Part shown: piece after piece, positions 33,949 to 43,638 of the stretch
Numbering within the stretch: position 1 is the stretch's first letter
How the letters are laid out: the number at the start of each line of letters is the position of its first letter
Source: Mycolicibacterium fluoranthenivorans
GTDB taxonomy: Bacteria > Actinomycetota > Actinomycetes > Mycobacteriales > Mycobacteriaceae
DNA length: 64,000 nt
Assembly (NCBI RefSeq): GCF_011758805.1
Contig: NZ_JAANOW010000001.1
Span: 248,001-312,000, forward strand
Reading direction: 5' to 3'
Position numbers and translations under genes: made by a program
The notes under the pieces: model-generated
What the model was told of the DNA's origin: nothing
The model's input: the letters and a program-made list of their open reading frames with translations, nothing else
The model's database searches: none

Positions 33949-35028
33949 ATGAAGCGAATCACCGGTCTGATGGTCGCCGTCGTGGTCGGGGCAGGCCTGA
34001 CGCTCACCGCGTGTGGCGGCAACAACGGGGGCAGTGGCGGCGGCACAGGTGACGCCAAGGGGCAGAAGATCGGCGTGATCCTGCCCGACACCAAGTCGTC
34101 GGTCCGCTGGGAGTCCAAGGACCGGCCGGCATTGGAGGCCGCGTTCAAGGCGGCCGGCGTGCCGTACTCCATCCAGAACGCCGAGGGATCCGCCGACAAC
34201 ATGGCGACCATCGCCGACGCGATGATCGCCGACGGCGTGACGGTGCTGGCACTGGTCAACCTGGACTCCGACAGCGGCGCGTCCATTCAGCAGAAGGCCG
34301 CCGGCCAGGGCGTCAAGACGATCGACTACGACCGGCTGACCCTGGGTGGCTCTGCCGATGCGTACGTCTCGTTCGACAACACCAAGGTGGGCGAGCTGCA
34401 GGGCCAGGGGCTGGTCGACTGCCTCGCGGGCAAGCAGTCGAACGTGGTGTTCCTCAACGGATCGCCGACCGACAACAACGCCACGTTGTTCACCGGTGGC
34501 GCGCACTCGGTGGTGGACAAGGTGCCGACCATCAAGGTGGTCGCTGAGCAGGCCGTACCGGATTGGGACAACGACAAGGCCGTCACCATCTTCGAGCAGA
34601 TGTACACCGGCGCCGACGGCAAGGTCGACGGCGTGTACGCGGCCAACGACGGGCTCGCCGGATCGGTGATCTCGATCCTGGAGAAGAACGGGCGGGCCGG
34701 GCAGGTGCCGGTCACCGGTCAGGACGCCACGGTCGAAGGCCTGCAGAACATCCTCGCGGGTTCTCAATGCATGTCCGTGTACAAATCGGCGAAGGAAGAG
34801 GCGGGGGCGCTCGCGCAGGCGGCGATCGCGCTGGCCAAAGGCGAACAACCCAAGACCAACAGCACATCTCGTGACGACAAGGGCAACCGGGACGTGCCGT
34901 CGGTGTTGTTGACGCCGAAAGCCATCACCAAGGACACCGTCAAGGTGGTCTTCGACGACGGTGGCCAGGCCAAGGGCGATGTCTGCACCGGGCAGTTCGT
35001 GGCGGCGTGCGACGCTGCGGGGCTCTAG
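33949..35028 (+). CDS. xylF: D-xylose ABC transporter substrate-binding lipoprotein
   Basis: This 359-residue lipoprotein has signal sequence MKRITGLMVAVVVGAGLTL and lipobox LTACGG. The mature part is an XylF/ChvE-type binding protein: KIGVILPDTKSSVRWESKD, DAYVSFDNTKVGELQG, YAANDGLAGSVIS, TGQDATVEGLQNILAG. ATG 33949 is chosen with GAGGGA ahead; ATG 33934 is also possible. It delivers xylose (possibly also other pentoses or glucose) to the permease and ATPase encoded downstream. A CRP box and a repressor site precede it. Confidence 0.9.
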   Translation: MKRITGLMVAVVVGAGLTLTACGGNNGGSGGGTGDAKGQKIGVILPDTKSSVRWESKDRPALEAAFKAAGVPYSIQNAEGSADNMATIADAMIADGVTVLALVNLDSDSGASIQQKAAGQGVKTIDYDRLTLGGSADAYVSFDNTKVGELQGQGLVDCLAGKQSNVVFLNGSPTDNNATLFTGGAHSVVDKVPTIKVVAEQAVPDWDNDKAVTIFEQMYTGADGKVDGVYAANDGLAGSVISILEKNGRAGQVPVTGQDATVEGLQNILAGSQCMSVYKSAKEEAGALAQAAIALAKGEQPKTNSTSRDDKGNRDVPSVLLTPKAITKDTVKVVFDDGGQAKGDVCTGQFVAACDAAGL

Positions 35029-35035
35029 GGGCATC

Positions 35036-35821
35036 GTGTCCGTACCGAACGCACCCCTGCTTGAACTCCGCGGCGTCAACAAGAGTTTCGGTGTCGTGCA
35101 CGTGTTGCACGACGTCGACTTCCAGGTGTATCCGGGAGAGGTCACCGCGCTGGTCGGAGACAACGGCGCGGGCAAGTCCACTCTGGTGAAGGCCATCGCC
35201 GGGATCTACCCACTCGACAGCGGAACCTACGTGTTCGAGGGCAACCCGGTCACGGTGCACGGACCCAACGACGTGTCGGCACTCGGGGTTGAGGTGGTTT
35301 ACCAAGACCTGGCGTTGTGCGACAACCTCGACATCGTCTCCAACATGTTCCTCGGGCGTGAGCTCAAGCGACACGGTGCACTTGACGAAGCGAAGATGGA
35401 AGCGCTTGCCCGCGAGGCACTTTCATCGCTGTCGGTGCGCACGGTGAAGTCCGTGCGCCAGCCGGTGTCCAGTCTGTCCGGCGGGCAGCGTCAAACGGTG
35501 GCGATCGCCAAGTCCGTCCTGTGGAAGGCCAAGGTGGTGCTGCTCGACGAGCCCACCGCCGCGCTCGGTGTGGCGCAGACCCGGCAGGTCCTCGACCTGG
35601 TCCGCCGGCTGGCCGACCAAGGTGTGGGCGTGGTGTTCATCTCGCACAACTTGAACGACGTGTTCGAGGTCGCCGACCGGATATGCGCGCTGTACCTCGG
35701 TCGGGTGGCCGCGGAGGTGAAAGCCGCCGAGGTCAGCCACAGCCAGGTGGTGGAACTGATCACGGCGGGCCGCTCAGGCGGCCTCGGCTTGGCACCGGCC
35801 GACGCCGCACAGTCGATGTGA
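35036..35821 (+). CDS. xylG: Xylose ABC transporter ATP-binding protein
   Basis: This 261-residue single-domain ATPase is a paralog of the one at 13687. Walker A is GDNGAGKST, the signature LSGGQRQTVAIA, Walker B VVLLDEPTAALG and the switch FISHNL. GTG 35036 is the start, eight bases after the xylF stop. Unlike E. coli XylG, which has two ATPase domains, this protein has one and so must dimerise. The permease follows ten bases after its stop. Confidence 0.9.
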   Translation: MSVPNAPLLELRGVNKSFGVVHVLHDVDFQVYPGEVTALVGDNGAGKSTLVKAIAGIYPLDSGTYVFEGNPVTVHGPNDVSALGVEVVYQDLALCDNLDIVSNMFLGRELKRHGALDEAKMEALAREALSSLSVRTVKSVRQPVSSLSGGQRQTVAIAKSVLWKAKVVLLDEPTAALGVAQTRQVLDLVRRLADQGVGVVFISHNLNDVFEVADRICALYLGRVAAEVKAAEVSHSQVVELITAGRSGGLGLAPADAAQSM

Positions 35822-35831
35822 GGACCACACG

Positions 35832-37097
35832 ATGACCACGCTCAATCCGAAACTGGCCGACGCGGACTTCGCTGCCGACGCCCGTACCGACGAATCCTTC
35901 CGCGATGCGGTGCGCAGCTATCTGCGGCGCGTGCGCGGCGGCGACATGGGGTCGCTGCCCGCCGTCCTCGGCCTCATCGTGTTGTTCACCGTGTTCTGGC
36001 TCGCCAATGAGCGTTTCACCTCGGCACTGAACCTGGCCAACCTCGTCACCCAGGCCGGCTCGATCTGCGTGCTCGCCATGGGACTGGTGTTCGTGCTGTT
36101 GCTCGGCGATATCGACCTGTCCGCGGGCGTGGCAGGAGGCGTGTCGGCGTGCGCGATGGGTCTGATGATCGTCAACGGCGGCTGGCCCTGGTGGGCCGGG
36201 GTGCTCGCGGGCGTCCTGTGCGGTGCGGCGATCGGCCTGGCGATCGGCCTGCTGCGTGCCAAACTCGGCATTCCGTCGTTCGTCGTGACGCTGGCCTTCT
36301 TTCTCGGCCTGCAGGGCGTGACGTTGAAACTCATCGGGGAAGGCGGCTCGATCCGCGTCGACGACCCTGTCATCCGCGGTATCACCATCGACAACATGCC
36401 GGTCACCGCGGGATGGCTGTTCGCGCTGCTGATCGTCGCCGGCTTCACTGGTCTCGAGTTGTATCGGCACCGTACCAAGGTCACCCAGGGGTTGGTCCAT
36501 CCGCCGATCGGTGTGGTGATCGCGCGCATCATCGGGGTGGCCGTGGTGACACTCGGCGTGGCCTACGTGCTCAACCTCAACCGCAGCGTCAACCCGAACG
36601 TCGAGATACGCGGCATTCCTTATGTTCTGCCTCTGGTGGGGGCGCTGCTCATCGCGCTGAGCGTGGTCCTCAACCGCACCTCCTACGGTAGGCACATCTA
36701 TGCAGTGGGCGGGAACGCCGAAGCGGCGCGCCGGGCCGGTATCAACGTCGCCCGTATCCGGATGTCGGTGTTCGTGGTCTGCTCGTCGCTGGCAGCGCTC
36801 AGTGGCATCATCGCCGCCTCCTACGGCGGCAAGGTGTCCGCATCGTCGGGCGCCGGCAACGTGTTGTTGTACGCCGTCGGCGCGGCCGTGATCGGCGGCA
36901 CCAGCCTGTTCGGCGGTAAGGGCCGGGCCCTGGACGCCGTCATCGGCGGGGTGGTGGTGGCCACCATCGCCAACGGGTTGGGCCTGCTCAACCAGTCGTC
37001 CTACATCAACTTCCTGGTGACCGGCGGGGTCCTGTTACTCGCGGCAAGCGTCGACGCGATCTCGCGGCGGCGCAGGTCGGCGACAGGCCTGGCCTGA
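35832..37097 (+). CDS. xylH: Xylose ABC transporter permease
   Basis: This 421-residue permease is of the XylH type (BPD_transp_2), longer than RbsC because of extra membrane segments around 195-250. Landmarks are LGDIDLSAGVAGGV near 91-104, AKLGIPSFVVTLAFF near 143-157, IYAVGGNAEAARRAGI near 286-301 and IGGTSLFGGKGRALDAV near 354-370. It completes the xylose operon. No kinase gene follows; the next 234 bases are intergenic. Confidence 0.92.
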   Translation: MTTLNPKLADADFAADARTDESFRDAVRSYLRRVRGGDMGSLPAVLGLIVLFTVFWLANERFTSALNLANLVTQAGSICVLAMGLVFVLLLGDIDLSAGVAGGVSACAMGLMIVNGGWPWWAGVLAGVLCGAAIGLAIGLLRAKLGIPSFVVTLAFFLGLQGVTLKLIGEGGSIRVDDPVIRGITIDNMPVTAGWLFALLIVAGFTGLELYRHRTKVTQGLVHPPIGVVIARIIGVAVVTLGVAYVLNLNRSVNPNVEIRGIPYVLPLVGALLIALSVVLNRTSYGRHIYAVGGNAEAARRAGINVARIRMSVFVVCSSLAALSGIIAASYGGKVSASSGAGNVLLYAVGAAVIGGTSLFGGKGRALDAVIGGVVVATIANGLGLLNQSSYINFLVTGGVLLLAASVDAISRRRRSATGLA

Positions 37098-37331
37098 ACA
37101 ATCGACCGGGACGACCGAGAGTCATTGTCCCGTAATGCCACTCGGGTCGCAGCACGCGATCTGGCGCACACACGCCCACCTCGGGCCATCGCGGGACGCA
37201 CCCGCGTGCTCGGGTAGGTCGCAGCTCGGTGTTGTGATGCCCGCTCTCTTGTCGTACCGTCAACCTGGTTGATTAGCCGTCCTAAAAGCCTCTACGGTCC
37301 GCGCCTGTCGCCGCTCACGAAAGGGTCACGG

Positions 37332-37778
37332 ATGCAGCGGGTTTCGTTCAGTCGAAAGCTGGGAAAACGCTGGATGCTTCTCGTCGCGGTGGCGGTGGTC
37401 GCCATCGCGGGCTTCACGGTCTTTCGCTTGCACGGAATCTTCGCCTCGACGGATGTCACGTCCACCCCCAGCGGCTCGGACAACGACATCGTGCCGTTCA
37501 ACCCCAAACACGTGGTGATCGAGGTGTTCGGCCCGCCGGGCACCGTCGCCACCATCACCTACCTGGACGTGGACGCGCAACCGCAGCGCGCCGATGGTGT
37601 CACGTTGCCCTGGGCCTATGACACGACGACCACTCAACCGGCCGTCTTCGTCAACGTCACGGCACAGGGCGACAGTGACTCGATCGGTTGCCGGATCAAG
37701 ATCGATGACGCGGTCAAGGACGAGAGAACGGTGAACACCCTGAACGCCCTCACCTACTGCCTGGACAAATCCGGATGA
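37332..37778 (+). CDS. MmpS-family membrane accessory protein
   Basis: This 148-residue MmpS (mycobacterial membrane protein small) has one N-terminal membrane segment (about 12-32; [20 protein letters not shown]) and an exported beta-sandwich with two cysteines ([17 protein letters not shown]) that may form a disulfide. ATG 37332 follows AAAGGG. It overlaps the MmpL gene by four bases (ATGA), the standard mmpS-mmpL arrangement. Such pairs export lipids or siderophores across the cell envelope. The cargo is unknown here. Confidence 0.92.
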   Translation: MQRVSFSRKLGKRWMLLVAVAVVAIAGFTVFRLHGIFASTDVTSTPSGSDNDIVPFNPKHVVIEVFGPPGTVATITYLDVDAQPQRADGVTLPWAYDTTTTQPAVFVNVTAQGDSDSIGCRIKIDDAVKDERTVNTLNALTYCLDKSG

Positions 37779-40648
37779 GCTCCTTCATCCGACGGTTCTC
37801 GGTGCTGATCGCCTTCTTCTGGCTGGGCCTGGCGGTCGTCACGAACGTCTTCGTGCCGCAGCTGGAGACCGTGGCCGAATCGCACAACGTGTCGCTGAGC
37901 CCGCACGATGCACCATCCCTGCAGGCCAGCAAGCAAATCGGCAAGGTGTTTCAGGAGTTCGACTCCGACAGTTCGGCGATGATCGTGCTGGAGGGCGACC
38001 AGCCGCTCGGTGCCGAAGCGCACCACTACTACGACGGCCTGGTGCAGAAGTTGTCCGAGGACACCAAGCACGTCGAACACATCGACAACTTCTGGGGCGA
38101 TCCGCTGACGGCGGCCGGATCGCAGAGCGCCGATGGCAAGGCGGCGCTGGTGCAGGTCTACCTCGCCGGCAATCAGGGCGAGTCACTGGCCAACGAATCC
38201 GTGGATGCGGTACGTGACATCGTCAACCACACCCCGCCGCCGCCGGGCCTGAAAATCTACGTCACCGGCGCGGCGCCACTGGTCACCGATCAGTTCGAGG
38301 TGGGCCGCCACGGCACGCTGAAGACCACGCTGATCACCCTCGGGGTCATCGCGGTGATGCTGTTCTGGCTCTACCGTCGGCTCACCACGGTGTTCTTCGT
38401 GATCTTCACGGTGATGATCGAACTGACCGCATCCCGCGGCGTCGTGGCCGTGCTCGCGAACGCGGGCATCATCGAGCTGTCGACGTATTCGACGAACCTG
38501 CTGACGCTGCTGGTGATCGCCGCCGGCACCGACTACGCGATCTTCCTGCTCGGCCGATTCCACGAAGCGCGATACGCCGGGCAGGACCGCGTCTCGGCAT
38601 TCGACACGATGTACCACGGGACCGCGCACATCATTCTGGGTTCGGGTCTGACCATCGCGGGCGCCGTCCTGTGCCTGACCTTCACCCGGCTCCCGTACTT
38701 CCAGAGTCTGGGCGTCCCGGCCGGCACCGGCGTGCTCGTCGCGGTGGTGGCGGCGCTGACCCTCGCGCCGGCGTTGCTGGTCATCGGCCGCCATTTCGGT
38801 CTGTTCGAGCCGGCCCGGCCGATGCGCACCATGGGCTGGCGGCGTATCGGCACCGCCATCGTCCGGTGGCCCGGGCCGATACTGGCGGGGACGGTCGCGA
38901 TCGCGCTCATCGGTCTGCTCGCCCTGCCGCGCTATCAGACCAGCTACGACGCCCGGCCCTATATGCCCGCGGGTGCCCCGGCCAACGTCGGCTACGCCGC
39001 GGCGGAACGACACTTCTCGCAGGCGCGGTTGAACCCCGAGTTGTTGATGATCGAAGCCGACCACGATCTGCGCAATTCCACCGACATGATCCTGCTGGAG
39101 CGGGTCGCCAAGGCGATCTTCCACACCGACGGTATCGCGCAGGTGCAGTCGATCACCCGGCCCCTGGGCACCCCGCTGGACCACACGTCGATCCCGTTCC
39201 AGATCAGCGCGGGCAGCGCTGCTCAGATCAACAACCTGCCCTTCCAGCAGGCGCGCGGTGCGGATCTGCTCAAACAGGTTGACGTGATCAACAATTCGAT
39301 CGACGTGCTGCGCCAGCAGTACGCGCTGCAACAACAGTCCGGCGCCGTCACCGACGAGCAGGCCAAGGCCTTCGCGCAGACCGTGCAGACCGCCAACGAT
39401 CTGCGCGACAAGATCGCCAACTTCGACGACTTCTTCCGGCCCCTGCGCAACTACTTCTATTGGGAGCCGCACTGTTTCGACATCCCGGCATGCGCCGCCC
39501 TCAGGTCGGTGTTCGACGCGCTGGACGGTATCGACGCGCTGACCGATCAGTTGAGCAACGTCGCGGGCAGTATCGCGAAACTCGATGCGCTGCAACCCAA
39601 GCTGCTCGCGTTGATCCCGCCGCAGATCCAGAGCCAGCAGACCAACCGCGATCTCACGCTGACGAACTATGCCACCACCTCGGGAATCAACGACCAGACC
39701 GCCGCCGCACTGCAGAACGCCACCGCACTGGGCCAGGCGTACGACGCGTCGAAAACCGATGATTCCTTCTATCTGCCGCCCGAGGCGTTCAGCAATCCCG
39801 AATTCCTGCGCGGGATGAAGCTGTTCATGTCACCAGACGGCAAAGCCGCCCGGATGATCATCACGCACGAAGGCGATCCCGCTACGCCCGAAGGTATTTC
39901 GCATATCGACGCCATCCGGCATGCCGCCCAGGGCGCGGTCAAGGGCACACCCCTGGGGGGCTCCAAGATCTACCTCGCCGGTACCGCGGCCACCTACAAG
40001 GACATCCAGGACGGCGCCAAGTACGACCTCATGATCGCCGCGATCGCCGCGCTGAGCCTGATCCTTCTGGTGATGATGTTCATCACCCGCAGCATCATCG
40101 CGGCGATCGTCATCGTCGGTACCGTGGCGCTGTCCTTGGGCGCCTCGTTCGGCCTCTCCGTGCTGATCTGGCAGGACATCCTCGGCATCGACTTGTTCTG
40201 GATCGTGCTGGCACTGGCCGTCATCCTGCTGTTGGCCGTGGGCTCGGATTACAACCTGCTCCTGATATCCCGATTCAAGGAGGAGATCGGTGCCGGCGTG
40301 AACACCGGCATCATCCGGGCGATGGCCGGATCCGGCGCGGTGGTGACGGCGGCCGGGCTGGTGTTCGCGGCCACCATGGCCTCGTTCGTCTTCGCCGACC
40401 TGCGCATCCTCGGCCAGATCGGTACGACGATCGCCCTCGGGCTGTTGTTCGACACGCTGATCGTGCGGTCGTTCATGACACCGGCCATCGCGGCCCTGCT
40501 CGGTCGCTGGTTCTGGTGGCCGCTGAAGGTGCGTCCCCGGCCCGCCAGCCAGATGCTCCGGCCCTACGGCTCCCGCGCCTCGGTCCGTCAGCTCCTGCTC
40601 TGGGAGGACGACGACGACGTCGCCGAGGTGGCCCCGGAGTCCCGATAG
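37775..40648 (+). CDS. MmpL-family RND transporter
   Basis: This 957-residue RND-superfamily exporter has about 12 membrane segments and two large periplasmic domains. The proton-relay Asp-Tyr pairs are in [12 protein letters not shown] (about 251-262) and [12 protein letters not shown] (about 822-833). Its length and coupled mmpS gene place it with the MmpL4/MmpL5 group, not with the longer-tailed MmpL3. No biosynthetic (pks, nrps) genes adjoin it, so its cargo cannot be inferred; lipids, siderophores and drugs are all known for the group. Its last 61 bases overlap a convergent gene. Confidence 0.93.
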   Translation: MSSFIRRFSVLIAFFWLGLAVVTNVFVPQLETVAESHNVSLSPHDAPSLQASKQIGKVFQEFDSDSSAMIVLEGDQPLGAEAHHYYDGLVQKLSEDTKHVEHIDNFWGDPLTAAGSQSADGKAALVQVYLAGNQGESLANESVDAVRDIVNHTPPPPGLKIYVTGAAPLVTDQFEVGRHGTLKTTLITLGVIAVMLFWLYRRLTTVFFVIFTVMIELTASRGVVAVLANAGIIELSTYSTNLLTLLVIAAGTDYAIFLLGRFHEARYAGQDRVSAFDTMYHGTAHIILGSGLTIAGAVLCLTFTRLPYFQSLGVPAGTGVLVAVVAALTLAPALLVIGRHFGLFEPARPMRTMGWRRIGTAIVRWPGPILAGTVAIALIGLLALPRYQTSYDARPYMPAGAPANVGYAAAERHFSQARLNPELLMIEADHDLRNSTDMILLERVAKAIFHTDGIAQVQSITRPLGTPLDHTSIPFQISAGSAAQINNLPFQQARGADLLKQVDVINNSIDVLRQQYALQQQSGAVTDEQAKAFAQTVQTANDLRDKIANFDDFFRPLRNYFYWEPHCFDIPACAALRSVFDALDGIDALTDQLSNVAGSIAKLDALQPKLLALIPPQIQSQQTNRDLTLTNYATTSGINDQTAAALQNATALGQAYDASKTDDSFYLPPEAFSNPEFLRGMKLFMSPDGKAARMIITHEGDPATPEGISHIDAIRHAAQGAVKGTPLGGSKIYLAGTAATYKDIQDGAKYDLMIAAIAALSLILLVMMFITRSIIAAIVIVGTVALSLGASFGLSVLIWQDILGIDLFWIVLALAVILLLAVGSDYNLLLISRFKEEIGAGVNTGIIRAMAGSGAVVTAAGLVFAATMASFVFADLRILGQIGTTIALGLLFDTLIVRSFMTPAIAALLGRWFWWPLKVRPRPASQMLRPYGSRASVRQLLLWEDDDDVAEVAPESR

Positions 40649-41100
40649 ACCGGCTCGGCCACCTCGACATCCCGCAGGTTGAGATCCCGCAGGTTCCTCT
40701 TCAGCCGGGCCACCCGGCGCAGCTGAGCAGCGATGTTCATCGAGGTCAGCATCGGGATACCGCCGATGAAGGTGCGAAACGACGGGTTGCCGCCGTGTAC
40801 GTGCAACTCGTAGAGGCAGCCCACCACATAGAAGAAGCCACAGCTGAAGAGCACGGCGGGTATCGCGTAGGCGAGCGGCGAGCGGGCGTCGTCGACCAGT
40901 TCGGTGGCGTAGTCGAACTCTTCTTGGGACAGCGTTTCGCGCTTGCGCAGTTTGGCCAGCACGGCTTTGTGGGCGCCGACCTGTTCGCCCATCGCCGCGG
41001 GCGTGCGGTTCTCCAACCGGCGGATGTAGACGAAGACGCACGCGACGAGAGACAGGGCCAGCATCCCGTCGAGAATGGTGAGATCACCCCAGAGGTTCAC
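40588..41100 (-). CDS. Uncharacterised membrane protein
   Basis: This 170-residue protein starts at GTG 41100 behind AGGAG. It has an N-terminal membrane segment (about 9-27), a charged cytoplasmic linker rich in Lys and Arg, one or two further hydrophobic segments (about 74-120) and a basic, serine-rich tail. I do not recognise the family. It is convergent with the mmpL gene, overlapping it by 61 bases; its tail ([12 protein letters not shown] and on) is read from the strand opposite the mmpL 3' end. Confidence 0.72.
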   Translation of the reverse strand: MNLWGDLTILDGMLALSLVACVFVYIRRLENRTPAAMGEQVGAHKAVLAKLRKRETLSQEEFDYATELVDDARSPLAYAIPAVLFSCGFFYVVGCLYELHVHGGNPSFRTFIGGIPMLTSMNIAAQLRRVARLKRNLRDLNLRDVEVAEPVYRDSGATSATSSSSSQSRS

Positions 41101-41194
41101 CGTGTGCTCCTCTTTCCACGGACCCAGGAAACGTTAATTGGACTAAGTATCTCTCCGGGTGCGCCGGCCGGCAAGGTGTGCGCGCCGGCTGCCC

Positions 41195-42223
41195 TCAGCT
41201 GAACCGGACGTTGAGCGTCGCCAAGCCGAAGATCTTCCGGCCCTGCGACTTGGCGCCGACCAGCACGACACCGGAGCGGGTCTGCGGGTCCAGCGACTTG
41301 ATCTTGCCGCTGTACTCGATGTCCGCGCCGCCGGCAGCCGGCACCACCGCGGGCTGCGACAGGCGCACCGCGTAGCGGGTCACCGCGCCGGGGTCGCCCG
41401 ACCAAGCCGAGAAGAATGACGCGCCCAATCCCATGGTGAGCATGCCGTGGGCGATCACGTCGGGCTGGCCGGCCAGCTTGGCGATGTTCTCGTCCCAGTG
41501 CAGCGGGTTGGCGTCGCCGGAGACGCCGGCGTAGTTCACCAGGTCGCCGCGGGACAGCCGAGTGTGGTGCACCGGCAACTCGTCGCCGACCGCGAGCTCG
41601 TCGAACGACGGTGACCCGGGCGTCCGGGTGGTGCCGCCTCCGGCGATCCGGATCTCGCCCTCGGGCCGCACCGTCTTGCGGTAGTCCTCGGGGTGCTCGG
41701 CGCCGAGCATGTTGATGCCGTGCATCATCACGCCCTGCACGGCGGGCTTGATCGCCGGATCGACGTCCTCGCCGGTGACGCCGACGACGGTGGTGTGCAG
41801 CGTGTGCACCACCTCGCCGGCGGTGTCGGTGAACGTGTTCGTGACGGTGATCAGGTCGCGGCCGGCCACCCGGCGCACCGAGGTCAGCTCGATGTCGATC
41901 TGCAGCTCATCGCCCTCGACGATCGGGCGGTGCTGCTCGAAGACCTCTTCGGTTTGCAGATACATGTCGTAGCCGACGACCACCGACTCGAACATGCGCT
42001 GGTTGCAGGCCATGGCAGGGCCGGAGGTGAACGTCAGCGGCGCGATCAGGCCCGGGTAGCCCAACGCCTTGGCGGCATCGACGTCCCAGTGGGCGGGGTG
42101 ATCCGACTGGAGTGCCCGGGCGTACTCACGTATCTTCTCGCGTCCCACCAGGTACGTGTCGTCCATCTGGTAGTAATGGCCGACCCGGGACTCGAGTGCG
42201 GAGGTATCTGCTGCTGCGGTCAT
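41195..42223 (-). CDS. Fused HadA/HadB-like (3R)-hydroxyacyl dehydratase (two hot-dog domains)
   Basis: This 342-residue protein joins an N-terminal HadA-type hot-dog domain (about 1-165; VGREKIREYARALQ, YPGLIAPLTF) to a C-terminal MaoC/HadB-type domain (about 200-342) with the hydratase motif SGDANPLHWDE, whose Asp and His are catalytic. The frame stays open to 42550, but ATG 42223 is the family start. In M. tuberculosis the mycolic acid dehydratase is a complex of separate HadA/B/C proteins; fused forms occur as paralogs. It may dehydrate 3-hydroxyacyl-ACP or CoA esters. The TetR gene lies 97 bases upstream and a TGAG/CTCA palindrome sits in between. Confidence 0.88.
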   Translation of the reverse strand: MTAAADTSALESRVGHYYQMDDTYLVGREKIREYARALQSDHPAHWDVDAAKALGYPGLIAPLTFTSGPAMACNQRMFESVVVGYDMYLQTEEVFEQHRPIVEGDELQIDIELTSVRRVAGRDLITVTNTFTDTAGEVVHTLHTTVVGVTGEDVDPAIKPAVQGVMMHGINMLGAEHPEDYRKTVRPEGEIRIAGGGTTRTPGSPSFDELAVGDELPVHHTRLSRGDLVNYAGVSGDANPLHWDENIAKLAGQPDVIAHGMLTMGLGASFFSAWSGDPGAVTRYAVRLSQPAVVPAAGGADIEYSGKIKSLDPQTRSGVVLVGAKSQGRKIFGLATLNVRFS

Positions 42224-42254
42224 GGCTGTGCTCAACTTCTCTATCTGCGCGTTC

Positions 42255-42272
42255 GCTGAGGTTGACCTCAGC
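42255..42272. promoter_or_regulatory. Palindrome GCTGAGGTTGACCTCAGC before the dehydratase gene
   Basis: Eight-base arms GCTGAGGT/ACCTCAGC around TG, 32 bases upstream of the dehydratase start codon. It is a good TetR-type operator candidate. A related TGAG-N7-CTCA palindrome precedes the tetR gene. Confidence 0.55.
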
Positions 42273-42320
42273 ACATTAACGCGCCACCAGGCACTGAGCC
42301 CAACCGCGGACCACCGGTGG

Positions 42321-42923
42321 TCAGGAACGCACCGCGTGCCACACCAGATCGGCGACGACCCGGCAGTACGGCTCATCGATCGGTTCGCCGGTGAACAGGG
42401 CGCGCATATTGATCGGGGCCAACAGCAGCTCGAGGACGACGGCGGGTTCGATACCGTCGCGCAACTCGCCACGATCGCGCGCCCGGCCGAACACGATGCC
42501 GAGCCGCTGCACGCGGACCCGCCACAACGTACGCCGGATCTCGATGCCATCGAGAAACGGTTCGCCGATCAGGTGCGAACCCTGGATCTGGTGGCCTTGA
42601 TCGGATCCCAGATACGCGGCCATCCCGACGGCGAGCGCGTACAGATCGCCGCGAAGGGAACCGGTGTCGGGGGGCGCCGCCTCGCGGCCGGCACCGTCCA
42701 GGAGCACATCCATGATGAGTGCCGCTTCATCCGTCCAGAACTCGAGGATCTCGTCCACCGGCAGACCGTTGCGATCCGCCAACGCCACGATGCTGAATCG
42801 ATCGATACCCCACTTGGTCAGTTCCTGGCGGGCCGCCGCATGGACGAGTTCGCGGAACTCGGGTGTCAGCCCTTCCGTCTCAATGGCGCTCAAAAGCAAC
42901 CCCCCCTTGGCCAATTCACCCAT
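42321..42923 (-). CDS. TetR-family transcriptional regulator
   Basis: This 200-residue TetR protein starts at ATG 42923; an in-frame TTG lies seven codons further upstream. The N-terminal DNA-binding domain (about 16-62) includes FSIVALADRNGLPVDEILEFW, and the C-terminal ligand domain is helical. It is upstream of, and in the same direction as, the fused dehydratase gene, suggesting local control in response to an acyl-CoA-like ligand. Two TTGGCCAA palindromes (42907 and 42937) flank its start codon, and TGAGAAGGCTTCTCA lies just upstream. Confidence 0.85.
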   Translation of the reverse strand: MGELAKGGLLLSAIETEGLTPEFRELVHAAARQELTKWGIDRFSIVALADRNGLPVDEILEFWTDEAALIMDVLLDGAGREAAPPDTGSLRGDLYALAVGMAAYLGSDQGHQIQGSHLIGEPFLDGIEIRRTLWRVRVQRLGIVFGRARDRGELRDGIEPAVVLELLLAPINMRALFTGEPIDEPYCRVVADLVWHAVRS

Positions 42924-42947
42924 CCTAGCGGCCCCGTTGGCCAAGGC

Positions 42948-42962
42948 TGAGAAGGCTTCTCA
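42948..42962. promoter_or_regulatory. Palindrome TGAGAAGGCTTCTCA before the tetR-like gene
   Basis: Seven-base arms around a central G, 25 bases upstream of the tetR-like start codon. It shares the outer TGAG/CTCA with the palindrome at 42255 but has a one-base longer centre. Autoregulation is plausible. Confidence 0.45.
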
Positions 42963-43159
42963 ATGGACCGGCGCAGCAACGTCGGACCTCAGCTGGGAAA
43001 GTCCGGAACCTGGGGCAAGCGCAGGAGCGTGGAGAATCAGCGAGTCGGGGCAGGCCCGCCGCGGGCGGGCGACGGCGAAACGGTGTGTCTTGCAGGGAGA
43101 TTGATCCTGACCTCGATCGCACTGTTGCCCCCCGGCGATATCGGGTGGATCGTGGAGGG

Positions 43160-43474
43160 ATGTGGTGCGGGCGGATGTTGGTCGGGGCGGTGTTGATCGC
43201 TGCGGCGCTGACCGCCGCCCCCGCCGCGCACGCGGAGGGGGCCGATGCGGTCATCGCCGACCTCGAAGACCAGGGTTACCTGGTCCACATCAACTGGGTG
43301 AACGGCTACGACACCAAACCGCTGTCCTCGTGCACGGTGGTCGCGGTGAACAATCCCGATCACTCGGGTGCGCCGCCGGCGACCGGTGACACCGTGTACG
43401 TCGACGTGCGCTGCCCGAACCACAACGATGACGATCCGGGCGGTGAGTTCGGCATCGGTATCGGGTTCGGCTGA
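43160..43474 (+). CDS. Small secreted protein
   Basis: This secreted protein of about 104 residues is unknown to me. From ATG 43160 it reads MWCGRMLVGAVLIAAALTAA with a clear signal peptide ending AAHA (about residue 26). ATG 43175 or an upstream start at 43085 are possible. The mature part, about 78 residues, has two cysteines (SSCTVVAV, DVRCPNHNDDD), probably a disulfide, and a glycine-rich end (GGEFGIGIGFG). Such small exported proteins are frequent in mycobacteria. No operon partner is evident. Confidence 0.75.
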   Translation: MWCGRMLVGAVLIAAALTAAPAAHAEGADAVIADLEDQGYLVHINWVNGYDTKPLSSCTVVAVNNPDHSGAPPATGDTVYVDVRCPNHNDDDPGGEFGIGIGFG

Positions 43475-43638
43475 GCCGGCTCGAATTTACATACTCGTCA
43501 AAATGCGCTGCCGCGCAGCTTATTTCGTTTCCCGGCAGCCGAGACCCATCACGCAGAGTAGGTCGTTCGCTGGAAGTTCGGTCCGGGTTTCCCCGGTGCG
43601 GTGCGCATGGCGGCGCGATCTGAGCCACCATCGGTGGA

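Noticed and set aside
37270..37290. IdeR (iron) box before mmpS: GATTAGCCGTCCTAAAAG
   Set aside because: Only the TTAG and CCTAA parts match and their spacing is one base short of the IdeR consensus; the left arm is missing.
37269..37331. Upstream extension of the mmpS gene (MISRPKSLYG...)
   Set aside because: No ribosome site and no similarity to MmpS N termini; ATG 37332 has AAAGGG and gives the usual length.
40588..40648. Misannotated 3' end from the overlap of the mmpL and membrane-protein genes
   Set aside because: Both frames are convincing, and a convergent 61-base overlap of 3' ends is not rare in dense genomes.
43085..43159. N-terminal extension of the small secreted protein
   Set aside because: It would place about 25 charged residues ahead of a normal signal peptide; a start at 43160 or 43175 is more natural.
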